Below are positions 1 through 6,052 of a DNA stretch of 6,052 nucleotides, piece after piece (position 1 is the first letter of the stretch; every line of letters starts with the position of its first letter). Source of the stretch: an uncultured Leptolyngbya sp. GTDB taxonomy: Bacteria; Cyanobacteriota; Cyanobacteriia; Phormidesmidales; Phormidesmidaceae. The DNA is taken from contig CALBPH010000507.1 in assembly GCA_937899365.1 (NCBI GenBank), forward strand, positions 1-6,052, written 5' to 3'. The notes beneath the pieces were generated by a model. The model was not told the DNA's origin. It worked only from the letters and a program-made list of their open reading frames with translations, and ran no database searches. The position numbers and the translations under genes are program-made.

Positions 1-1
1 G

Positions 2-3000
2 TCGGATAATGCCACCGGACGGATTACTACATTGATTCAGGTGGGGGCCAACCCTGCTGACAAAGATGGTTTGGTGTGCGGTGGCTGGCTACCGGGGGAG
101 ACTCCCTCTACGGAAAAAGACTTTGGTCTCACATTGTTGGGGTCTTATATTTCTTTTTGGCCCCTGTTGGTCAGCGTGACTGACGGTAACCAGGGGCGGG
201 TGGAAGATGCGGTGCTGATTGGCGGTGCCCTGGCGCTGCCGGGGGTGGTGGCAGTCCTGCCCTGGTTCCAGGTGGAGCGGGTGATTTTATTTGGGGCGGA
301 GTACCTGCAGCACTACCGCGAGGGCGAGCTGGAAGCGTTTCTGTTGTTTGATGTGGAGGTGGACTGGTCGGTTCGCATCAGCCTGGGCGACACGGTGTTG
401 ATTGAGATTGAGCGAGACCATCCCCTGGCCGCGCGCTACAAGGCCATTGGCATGCGTCTGGGGAATCGGGCTGAAGATGGCAGCGAGCAGTTTAGCCTGC
501 GACCGGTGTTTGACGCGTCCCGAGGCTACACCATTGATGTGGCTCGCAATGGGTCGCTCAAGGTCGCCGAACCCTTTGATAAAATCCTGCGGGTGCTGGC
601 GGCGCGGATTTCTCGCACCAATCCCATGACCTTTGAGGTGGATGTGGGAATTGCCGTGGACCTGGGGGTGGTCAGCATTGAGCGGGCGCGGGTGCGGGTG
701 TATCTGGATGAACCCCGTGCGACTGAGCTGACGGCCCTGGCCGCCGGGATTGATATTCCAGGTGCGATCGCAGGTAAAGGCTATCTCGAAATCGGTGACG
801 GGGTAATTGGCGGCCAAATCGACCTGACCATTCGCCCCATTAACCTGCGGGTGGCCGCCGCCATTGAAATTGCCCAAATCCCACCGGAGGATGGCGGTCC
901 TCTCACGGGCGTCTATGTGGGGCTAAATATTGTCCTGCCGGTGGGCATTCCCCTGGGGCAGTCGGGGCTGGGTATCTTTGGCTTCCGGGGCATCTTTGGC
1001 ATGCACTACCAGCGCAATGCCACCATTGGCGAAGGGACCGGCGTACCCGCCCTGGCCTGGTTGGAAGCGGCTGGTGGACAGCCCCATCTACTGGCCAATG
1101 GGGGCGTCAAGCTGTGGACCCCTGCCGCCGACCGCTGGGCCTTTGGTCTTGGCATTTTGATCGGCACCATGGAAGGCGGGGTGATCATGAATCTGGATGG
1201 TACCTTCCTATTGGAGCTGCCCGGTCCCCGCATCCTGATCATTCTCAATGCCCGCGTCTTGGTGCCCCCACCCAGCGTCGATGAGCTAGGCGTCTCCGCC
1301 GGTATTCTCGCGGTGATTGAAATTACCCCCGAGCATTTTCTCATCGGTATTCTGATCGAATACAGCATTGAGCGACTGCTAACCCTGCGGATTCCAGTGG
1401 AGGCCGTCTTTAGCTTCAGCGATCCTAACCAGTGGCACATCTACCTGGGGCAGCGCAGCGACTATGGTGCCCCCGTGGAGGTGAATGTGCTCGACCTGGT
1501 GAAGGGCACAGGCTACCTGATGTTCAAGGGCGATGGCCTTAACGAGTACAACGGTCTGCTACCCGAGGTAAAAGGGTTTGCCATTGGTCTGGGTGCAGCC
1601 GCCTCCCTGGTCTATGGCAACGTGGACATCGGGTTGTACCTGCGCATCGGTGGCAGCATGGATGCCGTCATCGGCTTTAGTCCCTTTCTGCTGGGGGGCA
1701 CGTTTGAAATTAGCGGCGAGCTGCGGCTGTTTATTATCTCCATTGGGGCCCATGCCAGACTCACGGTGATTGTGCGAGAGCGCGTCAGCGGGGTGCAAAC
1801 CTATATCCACGGTGAAGTCTGTGGTCGGGTGAAGTTCTTCTTCTTTACCATCAAGGGCTGCGTCACCATTGAAATGGGTAGCCAAACAGAAAAACCACCG
1901 CTACCCACCCTGATCGAAAAACTCTCCATCAAGAGTCGGTCCCCCGCCCTGGCGGTGGGTACCGGGGTGGATCGTCCCGTGGATGCCAGCCTGGGAGACG
2001 GGTTGGAAAATGACTCCCAGCCCGATGGTGCGGCCCTAAGTGACCTACTAACGGTGCCCATCGATTCGATTCCCATCCTGTCCATGGTGATGCCGCCCAA
2101 GGCCGACACCCTCACCTTCTTGGGGGACAGCGTCAACGGCTCATCGGGACTGCCCGCCAGCGGCTATGTACCTCGGGGGGCAGAGGAGTATCAGTATGTT
2201 CTCACCGATGTCACCTTAGAACGGCTAAACCCAGGCGGCGATGCGGTGATTGGCACCCAGGCTCCGGCTACCTGGTGGATTCTGAATGAACCCAGTGAAC
2301 CAAACCCGGTGGCCCAGCTGGCCCTGCTTACCTGGGAACCTACCCCGGCCTCCAAAGCGATTGAGAAAAGCGAGGTGCTAAAGGAATCTGTCACCCGCCG
2401 CTGGGGTCAGATTTGTGATGAGGCGGCCCCTCCGGTGTCGGTGTTGTGGACCTTCCGATTTGAGCCACCGGGAGCCTCTGCCTCGGGTTGGGATTTGGAA
2501 GGGATTGCCTGGCCTGACCCGGCGGATACAAAGCGATCGCAACCGCCCGATACCCAGCTGCAGGTAAGCGAACGTTGGCGCTCCGGTGATGCCAATCTGG
2601 ACTATCGTCGCGGCAATGTGCCCGCCCTTGTCACTGGCGGTGTGGTGCTGTGTCAGCACGATAGCCCTGATGACGATCGGCCCGGGCCCCCTGCCCTAGG
2701 CCCCCCCTTGATCGGCCCCCCTCTGCTTAGCCCCCCCATCATTACCAATCCTCCGTTCCTGGTGCCGATTTCCCCGGTGCCGATCGATCGCCCTGCCGAT
2801 CCCCCGCTCAATCGCCCCATTAATCCGCCCATGCTCAGACCCAGACCGGATCTGATACGCCCCCCTCGGGTGGTTGTCGGTGGTCTGGGAGCCATTGGCC
2901 CCCTACCAAAATCTCCTGCAGAACAGCGGTTGGGGGATGATGATCTTGTTCTAAACCAGCTGGTGCATCGTCCTGACCAGAGACCATTCCGCATTACCCA

Positions 3001-4957
3001 GCGGCTCCACAATAAAGTTGTTCAAACAGAAACCACCGCCGCCACACTGTCCCTGGATCGCGCCATTAACCAGCTGCAGCGGCAGGATCAGCTCAGCCGC
3101 CAAACCCTGCTTCAGGCCAGCTTGCTCAATCCGGGCAAGGCCGCCCGAGTCCCCCACGGCACGGCTAGTCGACAATGTCCGGTGAAAGTTCTAGAAGCGC
3201 CGATTTTTGATGATGGCCGCATCATTGTGTTTGGTAATTCTCAAAAAGAAGCGGAAATCGCCAAGCAGCTAGACGAGGCTGGGGTGACCCACGGTCCTTT
3301 GGATGACGTGGTTGTTCTGCATACGGGGGCCTTTAAGGAGACCACCCTGTTACTGCTGGCGCGGCGGGCCTGGCTATTTGGCCGCATGGTGGTGCGCACC
3401 CTGGATAAACATGGTCAGGAACAAACTCGCATCTTGCCCACCCCCAATGACTGGGTGCCTTCCAAAAAGCCACTACCCCCCAAATGGGCAGACTTAAACG
3501 GTCCCTGGGCCGATGATATTGCTGACATCCTGCTGTGGGCCAAGACGACGGGCGTTGTGAAGGGTTATTTACCCGTTGTGGTTACCATTTCAGGAGAGAG
3601 TGATACTGACCGCATTGAAATTGGTGTCCTGCCAGATCAATCCAACAATCCCAACAACCCTGAACAACGCACCTTCTATCCGGACTACTACCTGGCCGCT
3701 GTCGAAAGCCTGCGCCATGGCGAAATTGCTCGCCAGGAATGGGATGACACCCAAATTGAACAGGAACGGCAGGCGATCACATCGATTCTGAATCCTGCGA
3801 GTACTGAAAATGCACTGCTGTACCCTGATTCTCTCTATCGGGTCACGGCCACCTGGACTGGGGAACGCAAGAGCGACGGGGTGACCAACAACGACACCCA
3901 GGTGTTCTGGTTTAGAACCGATGGGGATGCCCCGGCGCGGCTGGATGCCTGGATGCTGATGACGCTACCCGCCGATGGAGAGCAGGGGGTGTTTGGGGCC
4001 GACCCACTCCGGCTGGTGTTTAATACCCACGATGTGGATCGGCTGTATGGGGCCTATGGGAAAGAACTACGGATTCGTCTGCAGGCGGCGTCTGCCCACC
4101 ATCCCGAGGCACAACCGCTGGTGCCCCATCCCTTCCCCATTAATGGCTTTACCCTGGAACCGGCGGGTGCAGAGATCTTATCACCGTGGGAAGAGACGTT
4201 AGAAGAGGTGCTGGAGGGTACCTGCATTCCTGTGGATGAGACCCGCACCCGACAGAGTACGGTGACGGTGCCTATCCCCCTCGATCCATACACGGACTAC
4301 ATTTTGGATGTGGAGATGGTGGATGTGGGGGCTGAGGATGATGCCACGGGTCCATCGGTGTATCGTCGTCACTTTTCCACCGGGGCCTATGGTACGTTTT
4401 CTGAGTTTGCCTCTGCCCTCAAGTCGGTGCGGGTGGGCCACCGCAGCGTTTCCGTGGGCAGTATGACGGCCATTCGAACTTTCTTTGGGGGTCGAGATCC
4501 CCAGGGGGCTGAGTTGGATGAACAACTGCGGGCCAATGGTCTCGAAGCCATGCCCGCACCGGATCAGGCAAACATCGTCGTGTTCTGGGAACAGGATGGG
4601 GGGCTACCCCAGCCAGCGGCCATCCTGGTGGATGCGGATGAGCCCATGTGGCGATCGCGACCCTACCCCGCCAAGATCATTGACGACAGTAGCGATATTC
4701 CCACCGAACGCTGGATCCTGCAGCCAAAACCCTGGCTGTCTCTAGTGCCGACGCCGGGTGGGGACGGTGCGATCGCAACCGTGATCAAAGCACCGGGCAG
4801 TCAGCGGGCCCTGGTGGTACTCCAGCCCAACAGTCGCAACCAGCGCATTCAGCTGGACTTAGTCGCCCACGAATTTCCAGAGGCGTACTTACAACAACCC
4901 GAACAACGCACCATCGTTGTTGACATCACGGCCACCCGTGCCCCGTGGGAAGAGTAG
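2..4957 (+). CDS. Giant modular beta-rich protein of unknown function, DUF6603-like core, 5' end outside window
   Basis: Not assigned a function. The frame is open from base 2 to the TAG at 4955-4957. A TTG at 32 could be read as a start, but the frame continues upstream without a stop, there is no good ribosome binding site, and the first in-frame ATG is codon 141. The true start is therefore probably upstream and any signal peptide is unseen. Numbering from the TTG: residues ~10-290 are strand-rich. Residues ~290-616 are glycine-rich with alternating hydrophobic strands and the motifs GLGIFGFRGIFG (312-323), WAFGLG (369-374), GTMEGG (378-383) and ELPGPR (395-400). I recall this pattern from uncharacterised DUF6603-type proteins; no search was done. 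Then come a mixed domain (~680-880), a Pro-rich linker (883-946), a Gln-rich helix (~1007-1032), an alpha/beta-like segment (~1055-1130), two Ig-like half-domains (~1262-1298, ~1417-1450) and the C-terminus APWEE. Only seven cysteines and no clear transmembrane helix or catalytic motif are visible. A structural or envelope role is inference. Confidence 0.93.
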   Translation, partial: SDNATGRITTLIQVGANPADKDGLVCGGWLPGETPSTEKDFGLTLLGSYISFWPLLVSVTDGNQGRVEDAVLIGGALALPGVVAVLPWFQVERVILFGAEYLQHYREGELEAFLLFDVEVDWSVRISLGDTVLIEIERDHPLAARYKAIGMRLGNRAEDGSEQFSLRPVFDASRGYTIDVARNGSLKVAEPFDKILRVLAARISRTNPMTFEVDVGIAVDLGVVSIERARVRVYLDEPRATELTALAAGIDIPGAIAGKGYLEIGDGVIGGQIDLTIRPINLRVAAAIEIAQIPPEDGGPLTGVYVGLNIVLPVGIPLGQSGLGIFGFRGIFGMHYQRNATIGEGTGVPALAWLEAAGGQPHLLANGGVKLWTPAADRWAFGLGILIGTMEGGVIMNLDGTFLLELPGPRILIILNARVLVPPPSVDELGVSAGILAVIEITPEHFLIGILIEYSIERLLTLRIPVEAVFSFSDPNQWHIYLGQRSDYGAPVEVNVLDLVKGTGYLMFKGDGLNEYNGLLPEVKGFAIGLGAAASLVYGNVDIGLYLRIGGSMDAVIGFSPFLLGGTFEISGELRLFIISIGAHARLTVIVRERVSGVQTYIHGEVCGRVKFFFFTIKGCVTIEMGSQTEKPPLPTLIEKLSIKSRSPALAVGTGVDRPVDASLGDGLENDSQPDGAALSDLLTVPIDSIPILSMVMPPKADTLTFLGDSVNGSSGLPASGYVPRGAEEYQYVLTDVTLERLNPGGDAVIGTQAPATWWILNEPSEPNPVAQLALLTWEPTPASKAIEKSEVLKESVTRRWGQICDEAAPPVSVLWTFRFEPPGASASGWDLEGIAWPDPADTKRSQPPDTQLQVSERWRSGDANLDYRRGNVPALVTGGVVLCQHDSPDDDRPGPPALGPPLIGPPLLSPPIITNPPFLVPISPVPIDRPADPPLNRPINPPMLRPRPDLIRPPRVVVGGLGAIGPLPKSPAEQRLGDDDLVLNQLVHRPDQRPFRITQRLHNKVVQTETTAATLSLDRAINQLQRQDQLSRQTLLQASLLNPGKAARVPHGTASRQCPVKVLEAPIFDDGRIIVFGNSQKEAEIAKQLDEAGVTHGPLDDVVVLHTGAFKETTLLLLARRAWLFGRMVVRTLDKHGQEQTRILPTPNDWVPSKKPLPPKWADLNGPWADDIADILLWAKTTGVVKGYLPVVVTISGESDTDRIEIGVLPDQSNNPNNPEQRTFYPDYYLAAVESLRHGEIARQEWDDTQIEQERQAITSILNPASTENALLYPDSLYRVTATWTGERKSDGVTNNDTQVFWFRTDGDAPARLDAWMLMTLPADGEQGVFGADPLRLVFNTHDVDRLYGAYGKELRIRLQAASAHHPEAQPLVPHPFPINGFTLEPAGAEILSPWEETLEEVLEGTCIPVDETRTRQSTVTVPIPLDPYTDYILDVEMVDVGAEDDATGPSVYRRHFSTGAYGTFSEFASALKSVRVGHRSVSVGSMTAIRTFFGGRDPQGAELDEQLRANGLEAMPAPDQANIVVFWEQDGGLPQPAAILVDADEPMWRSRPYPAKIIDDSSDIPTERWILQPKPWLSLVPTPGGDGAIATVIKAPGSQRALVVLQPNSRNQRIQLDLVAHEFPEAYLQQPEQRTIVVDITATRAPWEE
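764..771. repeat. HIP1 palindrome GCGATCGC (copy 1)
   Basis: Perfect octamer inside the giant CDS. HIP1 is over-represented in many cyanobacterial genomes, so it serves here as a taxonomic marker. Confidence 0.9.
896..1879 (+). other. Glycine-rich beta domain within the giant protein, DUF6603-like
   Basis: This sub-region of the giant CDS covers residues ~289-616. It opens with GVYVGLNIVLPVGIPLGQ and runs through GIFGFRGIFGMHY, LAWLEAAGG, W-T-P..D-R-W-A-F-G, GTMEGG and ELPGPR. It closes with FFFFTIKGC and VTIEMG. Short hydrophobic strands alternate with Gly turns, which suggests an elongated sheet, groove or barrel-like fold. Two cysteines, C597 and C610, flank the FFFF strand near its end. 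The family resemblance is from memory of the motif pattern and the boundaries are approximate. The sequence does not reveal what the domain binds or does. Confidence 0.55.
2533..2540. repeat. HIP1 palindrome GCGATCGC (copy 2)
   Basis: Perfect octamer in the giant CDS, in the mixed domain ahead of the proline-rich linker. Extra CGATCG hexamers without the outer bases lie nearby at 2674, 2781 and 2785. Confidence 0.9.
2678..2869 (+). other. Proline-rich linker (residues 883-946) of the giant protein
   Basis: This segment has 24 prolines in 64 residues, mostly as PP pairs spaced by hydrophobic doublets (GPPAL, GPPLI, GPPLL, SPPII), then looser NPP, DRP, NRP and RPRP units. It separates the N-terminal beta region and its mixed domain from the C-terminal modules. 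Such a composition normally gives an extended, stiff polyproline-like spacer. A peptide-binding role (SH3- or WW-like partners) is possible but unsupported here. Confidence 0.8.
2684..2743 (+). repeat. Four tandem imperfect 15-bp units, coding
   Basis: Units at 2684-2698, 2699-2713, 2714-2728 and 2729-2743 each begin with (g/a)g(g/c) followed by a C tract and encode GPPAL, GPPLI, GPPLL and SPPII. The C runs are 5, 7, 6 and 7 long; the last three start exactly 15 bases apart (2701, 2716, 2731). The unit length is five codons, so gain or loss of a unit keeps frame, whereas slippage within a C run would not. The last five bases of each unit are diverged, so this is an old or selected repeat rather than a fresh duplication. 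Confidence 0.8.
3815..4381 (+). other. Two Ig-like (Big_5/SbsA-type) half-domain motifs in the giant protein
   Basis: The pattern L-x-P-x-(S/T)-x-Y-x-(V/L)-(T/D), followed ~20-25 residues later by F-x-T, occurs twice. The first copy is LYPDSLYRVTATW at 1263-1275 ending FWFRT at 1292-1296. The second is LDPYTDYILDVEM at 1417-1429 ending HFST at 1447-1450. This is the shape of the last strands of bacterial Ig-like Big_5 domains, which are common in surface and adhesion proteins. The first halves of the domains are not obvious by eye, so the assignment rests on the strand motif alone. Confidence 0.4.
4651..4658. repeat. HIP1 palindrome GCGATCGC (copy 3)
   Basis: Perfect octamer near the 3' end of the giant CDS, read in frame as part of Trp-Arg-Ser-Arg codons. 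Confidence 0.9.
4769..4776. repeat. HIP1 palindrome GCGATCGC (copy 4)
   Basis: Perfect octamer 118 bases after copy 3, the closest pair in the window, within codons for Gly-Ala-Ile-Ala. Confidence 0.9.
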
Positions 4958-4961
4958 GAGG
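4956..4961 (+). promoter_or_regulatory. Strong Shine-Dalgarno site for the downstream gene, overlapping the upstream stop codon
   Basis: The sequence is a perfect AGGAGG, eight bases before ATG 4970. Its first two bases are the last two of the TAG stop of the giant CDS. A ribosome finishing the giant gene therefore sits on this site, as expected for translational coupling. It also fixes the start of the second gene: the next in-frame ATG (codon 19, base 5024) has no comparable site. Confidence 0.9.
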
Positions 4962-4969
4962 AAATATCA

Positions 4970-6052
4970 ATGACCCGTTCAGACTCTCAATCTCGCATCA
5001 TTGACCCCGACCGCTTTTTTCTCATGGCCGGTCTGGTGGACTGGCAGGTGGTGCGACGTCGCTATATAGAATCTCCCCGTGCCCAGCAAATAGCCGCCCA
5101 GCGCGGTCTAAAGAAAAGAGCACGACTGTTGCAGCTGCGATGGCTGTTGGACCCCACCATGGGCTACCCCACCGAGCCCTTTAGGGTGTGGCGGCGACCC
5201 GCATTTCCCATGCAGGGTGTAGAGGACGTCTTCACGCCGCAGGTGCTGAACAACACCCCTTTTCCCTTCCATGTGATTACCTGGAATGACCCCAAGGTCT
5301 TTGTCCGGGCGAACTTTCGGGTTACCGGGTCCAATGCCGCCATCTATGCCTTTGCGGGAGCCCCCATGGCCTCTGCCCTGGTGGATTGGCAAGGGGTGGG
5401 AACAGGCTTTCGCCGAGTTACCTTTCGCGGTCCCAGCATCCAATGTTTAGTCATCACTCAAAATGCTGAGCTAGACTCGATTTCAGGGAGTGGCCAGGAG
5501 AATGCCGCCACCGATCCCTCCTGGCAACTGTTAGAAATCGTCGGACTACCCACCAACGACGCCTGGTCTGGCCTGTTTAATCTGGATCAGCCCCAGGGGT
5601 TCGTAACAGATTTAAAGTCTCCAGAAGAGGCCGCCCTTGACCGATTTCGTCGGGGAGCCCCCTTCTATGGGTGGGAAGCGGAAATGGAAGCGGGCACCTC
5701 TGCCCCGGTTTGGGAGCTGGCGGATCCGGGGGCGATGCTGGAAACCCTGCGCCAGGGACTGATGGATCCGCTCCAGGAGATGGTGGCCTCTCGCCCACCG
5801 GAACAACATCACACCTATGCCCTGGAACAGTCCCTGTCGGTATCGGGGTCCGGGGAGCCCGCCCATACCCGATTTCATCCCATGCAAACCCTGTTGGTGG
5901 GGGCGGCCACCGCTCCGCTCACGTCTTTAATTAGCGGCTTTGGCACCGCCATCGAAGACAGCGAAGAAGACATTCACAGGATAGAGGTGTCCGACCGAGT
6001 TTTCTTTGATGATGCCTCTCGCAGTGATTGGGACTACATGGTAACAGCTCGC
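4970..6052 (+). CDS. Unrecognised partner protein of the giant gene, 3' end outside window
   Basis: I do not recognise this protein. The ATG at 4970 is set by a perfect AGGAGG 8 bases upstream, and 361 codons run to the window edge without a stop. Residues 1-60 are basic and probably helical (VVRRRY at 27-32, GLKKRARLLQLRW at 46-58). Next is a Pro/Trp/Arg block, LLDPTMGYP (59-67) and PFRVWRRP (70-77). Residues ~95-165 look like a beta-sandwich (HVITWNDPKVFVRANFRV, then GFRRVTFRGP). Another Trp-containing stretch lies at 185-199. Residues ~253-275 are predicted helical, and 305-326 form a mildly hydrophobic stretch ending GFGT that is too weak for a convincing membrane helix. The visible end carries an acidic patch (IEDSEEDIH, 328-336) and WDYMVTAR. 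No signal peptide is seen at the N-terminus and no catalytic motif is apparent. It lies 12 bases behind the giant gene in the same direction, which implies co-expression and a shared role. Confidence 0.93.
   Translation, partial: MTRSDSQSRIIDPDRFFLMAGLVDWQVVRRRYIESPRAQQIAAQRGLKKRARLLQLRWLLDPTMGYPTEPFRVWRRPAFPMQGVEDVFTPQVLNNTPFPFHVITWNDPKVFVRANFRVTGSNAAIYAFAGAPMASALVDWQGVGTGFRRVTFRGPSIQCLVITQNAELDSISGSGQENAATDPSWQLLEIVGLPTNDAWSGLFNLDQPQGFVTDLKSPEEAALDRFRRGAPFYGWEAEMEAGTSAPVWELADPGAMLETLRQGLMDPLQEMVASRPPEQHHTYALEQSLSVSGSGEPAHTRFHPMQTLLVGAATAPLTSLISGFGTAIEDSEEDIHRIEVSDRVFFDDASRSDWDYMVTAR

Noticed and set aside
287..877. 196-codon open frame on the - strand
   Set aside because: It lies entirely antisense to the giant CDS, its translation is rich in His, Gln and Pro as typical of a shadow frame in GC-rich DNA, and it has no ribosome binding site or domain pattern.
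1006..1440. 144-codon - strand frame opposite the Gly-rich domain
   Set aside because: Low-complexity Ser/Pro/Arg composition, fully antisense to a coherent coding region.
2774..2790. GATC-rich cluster as a possible replication or methylation site
   Set aside because: A few overlapping CGATCG hexamers within coding DNA fit the cyanobacterial HIP1-type bias and Ile-Asp-Arg codons; no DnaA boxes or AT-rich stretch are present.
2653..3012. Gly/Arg/Ser-rich 119-codon frame on the - strand
   Set aside because: Its GG-rich repeats are simply the reverse complement of the C-rich DNA encoding the proline linker.
4958..4969. Possible terminator or promoter between the two genes
   Set aside because: Only 12 bases separate them, occupied by the ribosome binding site and spacer. 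No inverted repeat or promoter boxes fit.
5108..5443. 111-codon - strand frame inside the second gene
   Set aside because: The + strand frame from 4970 is uninterrupted, has a perfect ribosome binding site and gives a plausible protein. The antisense frame has neither support.
5671..5934. 87-codon + strand frame overlapping the second gene
   Set aside because: Gly-rich out-of-frame translation (GSGNGSG, GGSGG) with no ribosome binding site; a frame shadow.

Overview
The window looks like a piece of a cyanobacterial genome. Four perfect copies of the octamer GCGATCGC (HIP1, the highly iterated palindrome of many cyanobacteria) occur in 6 kb, where chance predicts well under one. The DNA is GC-rich, and the coding is dense and all on the + strand. 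The genus cannot be named from this; a moderately GC-rich filamentous lineage is a guess.

Layout: (1) From the left edge to 4957 runs one enormous reading frame. It is open to the window edge and has no in-frame ATG until base 452, so it is almost certainly cut at its 5' end. At least 1651 codons are visible. (2) A 12-base gap follows, with a perfect AGGAGG ribosome binding site that overlaps the stop codon. (3) A second gene starts at ATG 4970 and runs off the right edge (361 codons, no stop). No RNA genes, mobile elements, CRISPR arrays, terminators or internal promoters were seen, and no gene-free stretch exceeds 12 bases.

The giant protein is modular. Its first ~620 residues are a glycine-rich, strand-rich region whose motifs (WAFGLG, GTMEGG, ELPGPR) resemble, from memory and without a search, the uncharacterised bacterial DUF6603 type. 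A mixed domain follows, then a 64-residue proline-rich linker built partly on a 15-bp tandem repeat. After that come a Gln-rich helix, a small alpha/beta-looking segment and two segments resembling the C-terminal halves of bacterial Ig-like (Big_5/SbsA-type) domains. The protein ends in APWEE. No catalytic motif is evident in it or in the downstream partner. The downstream protein is also unrecognised, with conserved-looking blocks rich in Trp, Arg and Pro.

The two genes almost certainly form a translationally coupled pair and probably work together. A large structural or surface/envelope role is the most natural inference, but nothing in the window proves it. This is the best candidate here for an undescribed system: a giant beta-rich scaffold protein plus a dedicated partner.
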